Source of the DNA: Aurelia coerulea | Lineage: Eukaryota > Cnidaria > Scyphozoa > Semaeostomeae > Ulmaridae | Assembly: GCA_039566865.1 (NCBI GenBank) | Contig: CM076948.1 | Location: 12,349,001-12,413,000, forward strand | DNA: 64,000 nucleotides | Direction of reading: 5' to 3' | Shown: piece after piece, positions 21,701 through 31,709 of the stretch | Numbering within the stretch: position 1 is the stretch's first letter | How the letters are laid out: each line of letters starts with the position of its first letter | Translations under genes and position numbers: made by a program | Notes under the pieces: generated by a model | What the model was told of the DNA's origin: nothing | Databases searched by the model: none | Seen by the model: the letters and a program-made list of their open reading frames with translations, nothing else

Positions 21701-24241
21701 CCGAACCCATAAAAATCTCAAAACATCTCGGTCTGCAGGGTCCACTTCAACATTTAAAAATGCCTTCTCTATGTCTGCTACCATGGGCACCTTAAACTCT
21801 CTAAAGCGTACCAAAATATCAAAAAGCAAAGGCATGAGTGGAGGGCCTACGTGTAAACAATCATTAAGTGAAGTACCTGATTTCTTCTCCTTTGATGATG
21901 CATCATACACGATCCTCACTTTTGTTGTCTCTGCTTCATTGCGAATCACTGCATGGTGAGGCAAATAATGCTGTTTTTCAGGGCATTCCAGTTCTGCAAC
22001 CCTTTCAATAACATTCTGCTCTAATTGTTCCTTAATGATTTGATCATAAGCTTTCAAAACTTCTGGCTCATTCTTTAGTCTTTTAATTTGTCCCTTCAAC
22101 CTGTAAAGACTAACAGCGAAATTAGATGGAAGGGGTTTATGCCCCACCTTCCAAGGCAATTTGACCGAGTAGCGCTGACCTGTAAAAGAAACATTGTCAA
22201 GCAAATCATCATGCACCTCATTTGTACTGGTTATGCCCAGAGTCTCCAAGTCCCATAATTTGTGCATGTCTCTATCAGCCTGTGAAGTACTCAAAACTGA
22301 AGGTTGGCAGGCAACAGCAATATTCAAATTCACATGTTCTGATGAAGCTAAAGTCTTACCTGTAAGAGGTCCTGAAATTACCCATCCAAGTTTTGTTTTA
22401 ACTGCAACTGGATCTGCAGGCTCCCCTCTTATGACTTCATCCTCTTGCAGGAAATAAAAACTGTCAATACCCACAAGCACATCTACAACGAGAGAATCCT
22501 GCAAACAAGAAACATCTGAGAACCATATGTTAGCAAGATGAGGGTAACTCTGCTTCAAAATTTCAGGATGTTCATTAGGAATCTCAGAAATATGCTCTAC
22601 AACAATGGCATTTACCTTTACAGAAGTAGGCTTCTCACTCCTTAATGGAAATAACTCAATCTGCACTACATCTCTCTCTCTTTCATCCACATTATTGGAG
22701 CCAAAGGTCTTAATCCCAAGGATTTCCTTCCTAATGGGGCTTAGCCCTGCGCGATCAACTACCCCTTGGGTCACGAACGTCCTATGACTGCCTGTATCAA
22801 ATAAAACGCGTGCCCTAACATCCTGTTGTTTACCCATAATGAAGGCTTGAGCCGTCTGCAAAGCTGCCCTCCCCCCGTTTCCTACATTACCTACACAAGA
22901 GTTGGTGCTAACCAAGTTGGGAGGGGGTGCGCTGGGCTTAGGTGTCTCCTTTTCCCCCTTGGCGCGTTGAAATTTCTGCTCGCAGATTGAGGCATGGTGC
23001 TTCTGTTTACAATCTTTACAATAATTACGTACTCTGCACTCAAAAGATCTGTGTCCCTTGCCTAAGCAAGAAAAACATCGACCAGCTTTCAAAATAAATT
23101 TCTTACGTTCTTCAAGACTTGCCACTGTACTGCAATGAGCCTCTTCGTGATCTTCGCCACAGAAAACACAATTTCGATTCTTGTTTCGTGATCCTCCATC
23201 TTGTCTTTGATTTTGTAATGTGAGCAGTGCACTTCCTGAAGTCAAAGGGGTTTTCCCTGGCGGCCTCATTTTCATCTCGTCGTCTCGTTTTCCTTTGAAA
23301 ATGGGTGTGTTCTTCTCTCTGATCTCAAGCTCCTCCTTGAACGCAGCCAGCATCTCCTCAATATTCCATTCCTCGTAATTGGTGCTCCCTCGAATCATGG
23401 TTAATCGTACGGATTCAGGAATTTTCTCCATCAATGAATCAACCACAATGCCGGAATACGTTTCCATGTCGATATTTAACGCTTGCAGTCCTCTAAAGTG
23501 TACCTCGATACTGTCATAAAGCTCCCGCAATTTCGTGACATTTCTTTCACTGAAGACCACAGGCAAATTCATCAGATCCTTTATGTGTGCTTTCCTGATT
23601 AATGAAGGTTTGGCAAATCTCTCCTGCAACAACTCTAAAGCAGCATCATAGTTTTTCTCCGTGAGCTCGAATCCAGAAATAACCTTTTTCGCTGAATCTG
23701 CAAGGTAGTGTTTGAGATAGGAAAACTTGTCCACAGTGGAAAGTTCTTCGTTTCCGTGAACAGCACTTACAAAGCCATCCCAAAACTCTTGCCAGTCTTG
23801 AGGTCTTCCCGAAAATTTAGTGAGCTCCAATTTTGGTAATTTTGCTCTAACCTTCCGTGTTTGCGATGATGTCGAATTGAGGCTGTCCAATGATATCTGC
23901 GAGTCGCTTCTCCTTATTCCTGTTCTCTGTTCCTTCGTTGCCAATTTTTCTTGAATTGTAAGGAGTGCCATATTTATTTTCTCCTGCACGCTTCCACATT
24001 CTTCGATTTCCTTTAAGCATTCGTCTTCCTCTGTTTCCTCTGAAGCAAGCTCTTTCTCCGTAACCAAATCTAGAATTTGCTTGTCCAGGGTCCCTAATAT
24101 TTCCAGCTTTTCTTTCAGCTGCATCTCGATTTGTCGCAAGCTTTTTTCGTCATCATTCCCATCTTCAATCTTGGCTATGATTTTCGACGTGTATCCCCGA
24201 TGTCCTCCTCTAATTTTCTTCAGTTTCAAGAGTTCTCCCAT
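18761..24241 (-). CDS. BEL/Pao gag-pol polyprotein
   Basis: About 1826 residues from the first ATG (24239-24241), uninterrupted. Domains in order, in approximate residues: N-terminal coiled-coil region; DUF1759-type gag (140-285); Cys/His knuckles (CVFCGEDHEEAHC, CFSCLGKGH, about 360-430); aspartic protease with DTGSH (about 480); reverse transcriptase (about 750-960) with FYVDD near 902; RNase H (ADASKKAYC, PRLELMSA); integrase zinc finger (CFIC) and DDE core (DFAGP; SDNAKTF near 1542; then the conserved Glu in GGHFERLVGS); and a C-terminal DUF5641-like segment. The order PR-RT-RH-IN and the YVDD motif are typical of BEL/Pao. The frame also extends to a TTG upstream, but the ATG 25 bases from the primer site is the natural start. 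Confidence 0.96.
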   Translation of the reverse strand: MGELLKLKKIRGGHRGYTSKIIAKIEDGNDDEKSLRQIEMQLKEKLEILGTLDKQILDLVTEKELASEETEEDECLKEIEECGSVQEKINMALLTIQEKLATKEQRTGIRRSDSQISLDSLNSTSSQTRKVRAKLPKLELTKFSGRPQDWQEFWDGFVSAVHGNEELSTVDKFSYLKHYLADSAKKVISGFELTEKNYDAALELLQERFAKPSLIRKAHIKDLMNLPVVFSERNVTKLRELYDSIEVHFRGLQALNIDMETYSGIVVDSLMEKIPESVRLTMIRGSTNYEEWNIEEMLAAFKEELEIREKNTPIFKGKRDDEMKMRPPGKTPLTSGSALLTLQNQRQDGGSRNKNRNCVFCGEDHEEAHCSTVASLEERKKFILKAGRCFSCLGKGHRSFECRVRNYCKDCKQKHHASICEQKFQRAKGEKETPKPSAPPPNLVSTNSCVGNVGNGGRAALQTAQAFIMGKQQDVRARVLFDTGSHRTFVTQGVVDRAGLSPIRKEILGIKTFGSNNVDERERDVVQIELFPLRSEKPTSVKVNAIVVEHISEIPNEHPEILKQSYPHLANIWFSDVSCLQDSLVVDVLVGIDSFYFLQEDEVIRGEPADPVAVKTKLGWVISGPLTGKTLASSEHVNLNIAVACQPSVLSTSQADRDMHKLWDLETLGITSTNEVHDDLLDNVSFTGQRYSVKLPWKVGHKPLPSNFAVSLYRLKGQIKRLKNEPEVLKAYDQIIKEQLEQNVIERVAELECPEKQHYLPHHAVIRNEAETTKVRIVYDASSKEKKSGTSLNDCLHVGPPLMPLLFDILVRFREFKVPMVADIEKAFLNVEVDPADRDVLRFLWVRDIHDPNSPIEVFHFNRCVFGVNTSPFLLNAVLRNHIAQYQQEDPKFAVTLANNFYVDDLVFGAENISDAEELFHKAKERMKAGGFHLRKWKSCEPALQAAFKSNEQPQQKVRNLEIGDNEESFAKETLGSKTEEGKTKVLGISWDTEADKLVFDLTKLGTVEKDAKVTKRTILSSIAKLFDPLGLVSPVIVNAKVLFQEICIENLRWDDELPEDKRAKWESLVSDLNDVGRISLPRCLYDDKAGKVKNCSLHGFADASKKAYCAMIYLVYETEEEIVSNLVCAKTRVAPLKELSIPRLELMSARILATLMNVVLSALNQQVQISTCRFWLDSKTALYWIKNTGHWRQFVQHRVDEILTVTEKRNWGHCAGVCNPADLGSRGVFASALQTSRLWWHGPHWLVMGKEHWPTELLLEDTPEIVQETKKSALVATAVGDKKTGISNIIDIDRFSSLERLLKVTSWVVRFIENLKAKKKKQPINRSEVSAKEMFAAEKYWVLDVQSTLRKEPKFNQLKVNLGLFEEEQVLRCKGRLNYSDLEFDGKFPIILPRENRFTELVVFACHQRVFHNGLKSTLAELRSRYWVPQGRQFVKRLLRKCFICRKVEGKSYAPPQTADLPDFRVKEAPPFVNVGIDFAGPLFHRSKSGEMEKCYVVLYVCCTSRAIHLDLVEDLAGPTFVRSMQRFTARRGTPDLINSDNAKTFKFTHRLLERLAHDHSVVSFLQAKRITWKFNMERSPWWGGHFERLVGSVKRCLKKVLGNARLRYDELLTLLTQVESTLNSRPLTYIYDELGYHALTPFHLMHGRRLSALSDHFEFDIDALEEDPSSFTRRFAYLVKKLDHFWSRWRLEYLADLREVHHLNKGKQGTVHIGEMVLVKEENIKRGNWKMGVIIELVKGKDGIARGAKVRIGQKGKHQILTRSLQCLFPLEIRSLEVDEKSEKRGVNESKENESPAPQGTRKGSQRAAAKDAQWKTRLVLDSQ

Positions 24242-24263
24242 TGTTTCTTTTACTTGCAAATCC

Positions 24264-24281
24264 GTTTAGCTTGGTGGACCA
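24264..24281 (-). promoter_or_regulatory. Primer binding site of the BEL/Pao element
   Basis: Two bases inside the 5' LTR the - strand reads TGGTCCACCAAGCTAAAC. It starts with the TGG expected to pair with a tRNA CCA end. I do not assign the tRNA. Confidence 0.75.
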
Positions 24282-24283
24282 GA

Positions 24284-24647
24284 TGTAGTGACTGTAACGA
24301 TTCCTCGGTTCTAGTTCAACAGATTGTGCAGGCCCATAGTGAACTCTCAAAAAGAAAAGGACGACGACTGATTTTACACTGATCTTGATTCTCCAAAACT
24401 CTATGACGATCTGACTAAGAACACGTGTACAAAGTATTTAAAGCTTCTACACGGAACTTACGATTTAATCAACCAATGAAAATCATTTTTAGCTTTTACG
24501 TATAAATGAATGTTCTATTTGAATGTTCTAACAGAGTCTCCACAGGTGGTAATTATACATTGCAAAATCTTATGTCTCAAACTATTTCGAATGACGCAAT
24601 GGTGATATTACCCCTCAGCGCATAGCAGTTCAAAGGAATTTCCGACA
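24284..24647 (-). repeat. BEL/Pao LTR (5' LTR of the element)
   Basis: 364 bp with TG/CA ends, matching 18381-18744. It should carry the promoter for the gag-pol transcript on the - strand. Confidence 0.96.
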
Positions 24648-24652
24648 CTTGA

Positions 24653-26905
24653 TATACTTTCAGCCCCTTCTAGGATTCTCCAACTAGTTTCAAGGGAGGA
24701 CTATCATTCATGCAAACAAAGAGCAGTCCAAAGAGCTAAACCTGGTTGGCGTATACACTAGATTAATAGAATATTGAAACCCATTCACCAGAGCACATAC
24801 TTTGAATTTCCTTACGGATTAAAAACTCTTTGTTTATCTAAAATCTTTATTCAACTTCGATAATCAAAACAAAATGGTAGACAAACTCGCAAACTTGTCT
24901 TTTGTCTTAAACTTTTTTATTTTTTTTTTATTTTTCATTTTTTAAGAGACATTTTTATATCCATAGCTAGGTTAACTTGAATGGAGTGAATTCCACCTGT
25001 CAAGAAAAAATTTGAACAAATTATTCAAATCTGAAAGAAAAACTCTGCATTAGATTCCGAGGGCTAAACTTCAAACGTTTCAGTATACACGTTTTATTTT
25101 ACAAGCAACAGGTTTATCAGAATCCAGTACCATGATGACCAAAACTTCAAGAAACTCAAGCACTACCGCTCAAGAAAAATTAAGAGACTCTAAATCTTTT
25201 CTAGAATAAGAGTGGTAGATTACGGTTCGATACTCTCTAACAAAGCTACCTTCATTTTTCTTTTTACCTTTAGACTGCAAGAAACAGTAACTTTCAGCCT
25301 TAATATGCATGGCTTATCTGAGCTGACAATATCAATGCAAAATGCAAGCCCTTTCACGATAAGAAGGCTCAACTTCGAACCATAACGCGGTTTTTAGGCC
25401 CCAAAAAATAAGAAACTAATCTAGAAAATTTTACTGCTGAAACACCCCAACCTTCAAGCGAAACTAAGAGTACTAAGTGCTGACCCAAGTTTCTTATAAA
25501 AAAAAATAAATAAAAAAAAATTGAAACAAAACAAAATAAAATCCGTATAGATCCATAAGGTGAGGGCGTTGATAGAAGCAAATTAATTTTCATTGAAAAT
25601 GATAGCTATTCCCAGATCCGCAGTGTCCGAAAACCTTCAGGCACACACGCCTGAAAGGAATGTAGATACAAGCACGCATTCCCGAATCGAGAAATGAATT
25701 TGACGACCGAGACCAGTTGAAAAATCGTTGGAATGCAAGAATGTGATGCTATGCACGTTTTTGAAAATACCAAAAATCTTAGCCATACCAAACATTCACA
25801 AGACTATGATACCCAAGGCACTCAGAACCCCTTATGAAGACTCTACTAGTTCCAAAATAATCCACACAGTCGCCTGTGGAGAAAAAACAATGGCAACGAA
25901 ACATTCTACTACGCTACACTAGCCTAAGCCCCAGTCACAAGACGGAATTATGAAAGCGTGAAGCTTGAGAACTGGTTTGAAACAAGAGCAAATAATACAG
26001 TGTCCAAAATACAGATTTTTTTCAGGTACAATGCTGGAAATCCAACCGGGCGTGGCTTCTTGAAAAGCGCCCAAGCGGTTTTTTTTATTTTTTACCGTGA
26101 AACTGACTGGAAAGTCACGATTCGACAAATAACAGAAAGCAACACTAGCTCCTGCAAAAAATATGGCGAACAGTGTATAAGATTATCTCAAGTGACCAAT
26201 TAGAACAGGAGACCGAGTTCGAATTGGGCGAGGCGAGCACAAGCAAACACGACATGCAGCACAAGGTGGCCAAGTAAACAGTGCATGCAACCCTAAAGGA
26301 AATGAAATGAAAAGGTCCAAAACCCACAAAAGCCCATTTACCCCACACTGAACCAGCCTGAAAGCTCTACAGTGTCACCGTGCAAAGCTTCTGCAGCAAA
26401 ATGTTTAACGCACGATATACTGAATGTCGCGATACCCGCCAGGCCTCAAAACAAGTCGGTCGTCTGATCTTTTGCCAAATCCCAGACCTTTCCCAACATA
26501 ATACAATTCAAATTGTTCAAAGAATCAGCCAAAATATAAAAAAAAAATTTAGTAAAGAAAATAAATTAATGGTTGGATCTCACCATGAACGACCAAACAA
26601 CAAACCACGCAACATCTTGAATAGGCCACTACTTCACAGCGAAAAATAATCTGCGCTCCTCTGGTGCAAACCAGCGTGCTGCTTTGATTATAGACGACTG
26701 ATAAACATGCCAGTATTACTTTTTATATTCCTTTGAAGAACAGACATTCCACGTGCAGCCGACATGCACCAACGCAAGAAGTTACTTTCAACGATATTGT
26801 CACAAAGATAAAGTGGTAAACATGGTCACAAGGGACACAGCCCTGTTGACTAAGAAACTAACATCACGTTCCATTAATTACGATTAAATTTTATTCAATC
26901 GCCAT
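24653..26905. other. No gene recognised
   Basis: About 2.2 kb of AT-rich sequence. Open frames are short (under 90 codons) and match nothing known to me. No element ends or tandem arrays are evident. Confidence 0.3.
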
Positions 26906-26907
26906 TG

Positions 26908-27730
26908 AATACCTTATCAATACTAAAAAGTATTGTTATCAACAAGGGCCCTGTTAAATTAAAATGTAATAAAAAAAGAAAAAAATAAATAGAATAATGA
27001 TAGTAATCCTAATACAATATATAACTGGTCAAGGTAATTATAAGAATATTTACAAGAAATCGTTTCAACATTAGACCAGTCTTGATCTAAATAGAACAAT
27101 AGAGTTCAAGGAACGAATCTCCAAGGGAAGTTCGTTGTGACAGCGAGGTCCTTGAAACCAAGATGATTTTCTTGCAGCATCAGTTCTAAGTAATGGCAAA
27201 CGGAGAGATGCGTTATTATTTCTTGTCTTATCATTGTGACTTATTTCCTCCGCGTAAGATGAGAACGCTGGAATACCTGTTCCCTGTAGGCATTTGAAGA
27301 TTTGACATGCAGTTTTCAATTCCTTTTGGTGGAGGATACTGCAGAATCTGTTTTCTCTATTTTGATTTGCTTCATAGTAAATAATCTTGTGTGCCTTTTC
27401 CTGGAGCTTTTTAAACTTCTGCGTCATTGTATCCGATATCTTAAGGACTGGTGTTGAACAGTATAGTATCGTTGGCTATACATGTGCACTGTACACCGAT
27501 TTTGCAGCTAACATTGACACTGATTTTCTCATTCTTGCTAGAAGCTTGATTCGAGCCGTAGCCTTTTTAAGCACCTTATGTAAATGGTCACTCATGCTCA
27601 GCTAAAGGTCCAGGTGCATTCCAAGATATTTATATTTAGATGTAAAGTTGATCAGATGACCTTGCAACGATACTTTCAAATCACCATGGAAGCAAAGTCG
27701 CTTAGCAGTCCCGAATAGCATAATTTCTTC
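26908..27730 (-). pseudogene. LINE 3' fragment, second copy of the 53-55 kb family
   Basis: Read on the - strand, the fragment carries MLFGTAKRLC, then INFTSKYKYLGMHLDL with a stop, then KLQEKAHKIIYYEANQNREN and FQGPRCHNELPLEIRSLNS. It ends in the same 3' UTR as the element at 53311-55395. Both copies share their 3' terminus at aatacc (26908 and 53311), which helps define the true 3' end. A TAG and frame changes inactivate it. Its 5' end is truncated near 27730. Confidence 0.85.
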
Positions 27731-27835
27731 ACTTTGAATATGCTCAATGACTAGAAATCTTGCTCGTGGCCAAGGTAAAGAACGAATTACCAATCAATTT
27801 TTGTGTTCCTCGCCCAAGGAGTCCCCTTTCACCAT

Positions 27836-27995
27836 CATGAAGCAGGAAGGCGTACAGATCTCCCTGGTTTTGCCTTCAAAATTTAAGTGAAATGTTAGAG
27901 CTCATAGCTCTACTTTCAGATTACTTATTTCTTCTCACGATATGCCAAACTGTAAGTTGAATTGTCTAGCATGTAACTTTTTTTTGGACACCCGG
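27836..27995 (-). mobile_element. Half of a TA-type fold-back element
   Basis: The end at 27985-27995 is ttggacacccgg followed by TA. Reading inward on the - strand, acagtttggcatatc, then gagctatgagctctaacatt, then tacgccttcctgc match the arms at 16546-16800. The other half is missing. Confidence 0.65.
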
Positions 27996-27999
27996 TACT

Positions 28000-28950
28000 T
28001 GATAAAACCCCTTTTGAATTGTATACCTTATTTCTCACCTTGAAAATTTGTGCCCTAAATGCAAAAGTAGTATGAAACAAAAAAATTCCCTAGAGCATTG
28101 CCATGCATAAACAAACCTTAATAAATTTTTTCAATTCACATAGAAACCACAGGGGCACTGGATCTTGAACAAAAAGAAACTGTGGCGGAAGAAAAGAATA
28201 GCAAGAACAATTGACAACGCAAATTGTTTTCATTATTTGGTCGTTCTTACAACACTCACTATTGCTATTACTATTTTCTCTCGGCAAAAATTTCTAGTGT
28301 TCAGGGCTCAGTTTCTCATCGGTTTATATGTAAAGTGGAGTGGCCATAACTCCTCGAAACCTGGAGATATGTTAGCCGGCATCTAAACTTGTATACCCAT
28401 GAAGGTATGTAAATTCAGAAAAGTTTTCACGGGTTTCTTTTGTCTTCTTCCCGTATTCGCCGTCTGATTGGTCCGTGAAAATCATTCTTTGGAGGTTTTC
28501 GTCAAAACTTTGCTAAAACATTTTATTCCTATGCTCGGGGAAACAACAAGTCACCACAACAACAAAGAACAGGGACTCCATCAGAATGAACCTGTATCAA
28601 GCATGGAAAATTGTCTCAAGGGAGTGTAATTCAAAGTTACGTTGTCGTGTCAAATGATGCTGACTTCTTTGAAAGAATATTTTATTGGAATGTTGAATTA
28701 TTTAGTTTAGCATCCGAGGCAACCATTAGAGGTAGAAAAAGTGCAAGAAATTTGTCAATTGTAGTCTCTCTAGCAGTTAGATGGGTAAATGAGAATCACT
28801 AACACTTAGCAGCTTCTATCAAGAATTGTAAACGAAGGAAACTTAATTATTTAACATTCGAACAAAATATTCTTTCAATGAAGTCAACATCATTTAACAT
28901 GAAATAGTAGCGTTGAATTAAACTTTCTTGAGATAATCTTTCATCCTTGA
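28000..28950. other. No gene recognised
   Basis: AT-rich sequence with only short open frames. No motif, splice-supported exon or repeat end is recognised. Confidence 0.3.
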
Positions 28951-28954
28951 TACA

Positions 28955-29389
28955 GCTTCACTGTGCTAAAGTCTGCATTATTTATTGTTGTTCACAACGA
29001 GAATTGGCCATCCATTAACCGCATTGAAATAAAGAAGACAAATCGTACTCTTCGTAACAGTAACGAACTGAAGTTAAGCGCATCAATGATCAGGGATACC
29101 TTTCAAGACACTGCTAGCAAGTTATTCAACAAACTCCCAACAGAAATCAGTTAACAGAATTCATTGACCTCCTTCTGACAAAACTGAAAGCGGACTTAAC
29201 AAGGCGTGCTAAAGAACGACTTTGCCCTTAATCGACTTTTACTATATATTGTGATGTTTAACTTCTCTTTAGTTGCTACCTAATTTATATTGTAACTTAA
29301 TATTTTTCACAGATTGTAATATTTTAGGGAAATTGTATTTTTAATTCGAGTTGAAGAGCCACAATTGTTGTGGATATACTCACTAGACC
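28955..29389 (+). pseudogene. LINE C-terminal tail and 3' UTR
   Basis: The frame encodes NRTLRNSNELKLSASM, then DTASKLFNKLPTEIS, then a stop. This is the pattern of the conserved C-terminal tail of many LINE polyproteins (a W/F-N-x-LP core). The 3' UTR runs straight into the TGTA microsatellite at 29390. RT is missing. Confidence 0.65.
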
Positions 29390-29592
29390 TTGTATGTATG
29401 TATGTATGTATGTATGTATGTATGTATGTATGTATGTATGTATGTATGTATGTATGTATGTATGTATGTATGTATGTATGTATGTATGTATGTATGTATG
29501 TATGTATGTATGTATGTATGTATGTATGTATGTATGTATGTATGTATGTATGTATGTATGTATGTATGTATGTATGTATGTATGTATGTATG
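29390..29592 (+). repeat. (TGTA)n microsatellite
   Basis: About 50 uninterrupted copies of the tetranucleotide begin exactly at the end of the LINE 3' UTR. The array creates long artificial open frames on both strands (MYVC and YIHT repeats) that are not genes. Confidence 0.97.
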
Positions 29593-29696
29593 TTGTAGCG
29601 ACTTGTTGTTTACCCGTTGTTGTAAAAACGAACTGTTCCAAATTCTGCTAGCCCTTGGTCATTTTTTTGTACATAGGAAAACATGTGTTGAGTTAA

Positions 29697-30228
29697 AGGG
29701 GCAGTCAGACGTGACGTTGCCCGGGACATTTTCATTGTATTTGTATGAAAAGTGCTTAGGCTTAGCATCGACTCGTCAATGGAGATTTTGAATGGGATTA
29801 TCGCATATTTCAATCCATCTCCATCCATCGACGTTGCTCTTGACAATCTCAAGGATTTAATTGACGGATGTTGTTCGTCTATGTCGATTTCATGTATTTG
29901 TAAAGTTATTTTGTCTATCACAAATTCCTGAAAGCCGTACACAGCGATCTTGCTGAAGCAACTTTGAAGCTGCGAAGCGATAATCTGCAAGTCGAAGTGG
30001 GGAAGAAACTCACCAAAGAATATGGTTTTGAGTCAGATTTATGATGCTAGGTGAAATCGACAGGTGAATAGAACCTTCTCAAACACTACTGGATTCATTG
30101 CTCAATTAATTTCATCAGAATTACAGCGAACAAAGAGGTACAGTAGACATTTTTTGGTATTTAGGCCTATACGAATTGGATTGTGACACGCAGAATCTGC
30201 TACCCGCGTTTCGCGTCTGACTGCCCCT
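29697..30228. mobile_element. TTAA-flanked MITE (piggyBac-like)
   Basis: The 532-bp element starts aggggcagtcagacg and ends with its reverse complement. It is flanked by TTAA at 29693-29696 and 30229-30232. TTAA targets are characteristic of piggyBac-type transposition. No transposase frame is present. Confidence 0.85.
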
Positions 30229-30232
30229 TTAA

Positions 30233-31398
30233 GGTAACTCTGCTTTCCGCTCTAGTGCACAGCGAAATGCCGTTTCGCAAAACCACTCTCCTCAGAAAAC
30301 AGTTAATTTCTCCAATATTATTCGGCCTATCGAAAAGCAGTAAAAAGGATGTTGTTCTGTATAATCTGGGCAATCGAAAGATGTATAAATCGCAATGTTT
30401 CCGACAACCCTGTTTTCGCAAATCCTAGTTCAAATCTTTTTGCTAATTTCAGAAAAGTGGATTTATCTCCAAAACTACTCGAAAAATGTTCGACTTTTTG
30501 TCGTTCCATCTTTAGCTTGGTTGTTGATCTACAACTTTGCCAAGTCTGATTGAAAAAGCTAGGCTAGATTTCCTACAATCGAATTTCGTATTTCTGTTTA
30601 CTTTTCGACTGCGAAATGGAGTGACCTTGGTCAACAGATTACCATGCTATGATTTATGAAGCACGCTTGCAAAAGCTCAGGCTTGAAATAACTTTCAGAA
30701 GTTTTTCCATTGGCAAACAAATGAACGTCATCTTTTGGGAATACCATACGCAGGTCTCAAAAGACATCCTTAGTGCGCTTGTAAAATTATCATTTGCATC
30801 TATTGATTAAAAATTACTGATTTTTACCAGCAACTTCACGAAACTATGCTTTGGGTGTCTTTCGAGACTTTCGTAAGCATTCACAGATTATCAATTTCTT
30901 TTAGAGTCCACAATGAGCATAGATCTTAGATCAAGAACTAATTTTGTTGCAAAAACATTCTACGGGCATTCAAATCGTTCTGCATGGGCTAAACTGTTGA
31001 CCAACGCTTTTCCCCTTCGATGTCGAAAAGTAAACAGAAATGTAAAATTCGATTGCAGGAAATCTAGCCTAGCCCTTTCAATCAGACTTGGCAAAGTTGT
31101 AGATCAACTACTTAGCTAAAGATGGAGCGAAAAAAAATCGAAACTTTTTCGAGTAGTTTTGTAGGTAAATCCGCTTTTCTGAAATCAGCAAAAAGATTTG
31201 AGCAAGGATTTGCGATGCTAGGGTTGACGAAAACATTGCGATTTATACATCTTTCGATTGCCCAGATTATACAGAACAACATCCTTTTTACCGCTTTTCG
31301 ATAGACCGAATAATATTGGAGAAATTAACTGTTTTCTGAAGAGAGTGGTTTTGCGAAACGGCATCTCGCTGTGCACTAGAGCGGAAAGCAGAGTTACC
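30233..31398. mobile_element. TTAA-flanked fold-back element with arms of about 400 bp
   Basis: Arms at about 30233-30650 and 30985-31398 are inverted copies. The terminal 60 bases (starting ggtaactctgctttccgctc) match almost completely. TTAA flanks it at 30229-30232 and 31399-31402. The left TTAA is shared with the neighbouring MITE. Open frames inside the arms mirror each other and are not genes. Confidence 0.82.
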
Positions 31399-31561
31399 TT
31401 AAGAAACAAAAGGAGTAGAGATTTTGATACAATTAGAGAAGAGCTTCTTAACCATAAGCATACGAGCCGGGGGCTGATGGGCGGCAGCTCCCCAACGTTG
31501 GAAAAATATTCTAAAATCAACCCCAATCATGCAGCAATCTGCCCTTAGTCGGGTAGAAATG

Positions 31562-31705
31562 TTTTTTTTTATTTTCACTTAAAATTACAACATAAATTTA
31601 CAAGCTACAGTACTTTACAAAATTACTATACAACTATACAATACTACTGGAACGATACCCTGAGGAGCAAAAGGCTGTGACTACCCCGACGCCATTTGGA
31701 CGTAG
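31562..31705 (-). repeat. LINE 3' UTR fragment
   Basis: On the - strand, ggggtagtcacag, then gggtatcgttccagtag, then tattgtatag precede an A-rich end. This matches the 3' UTR of the LINE tail at 5870-6012. Confidence 0.7.
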
Positions 31706-31709
31706 AGAT

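Larger units (their letters stand above)
18381..24647 (-). mobile_element. Apparently complete BEL/Pao LTR retrotransposon
   Basis: The 6267-bp element is bounded by two 364-bp LTRs that I read as identical. It is flanked by the 5-bp duplication cttga (18376-18380 and 24648-24652). It carries a primer site, a polypurine tract and one uninterrupted gag-pol frame. Matching LTRs and an open frame indicate a very recent insertion that may still be active. No envelope frame is present. Confidence 0.97.

Noticed and set aside
20178..24382. Several + strand open frames of 60-120 codons
   Set aside because: They are antisense shadows of the BEL/Pao gag-pol frame.
29324..29791. Long open frames with MYVC or YIHT repeats on both strands
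   Set aside because: They are translations of the TGTA microsatellite in different frames.
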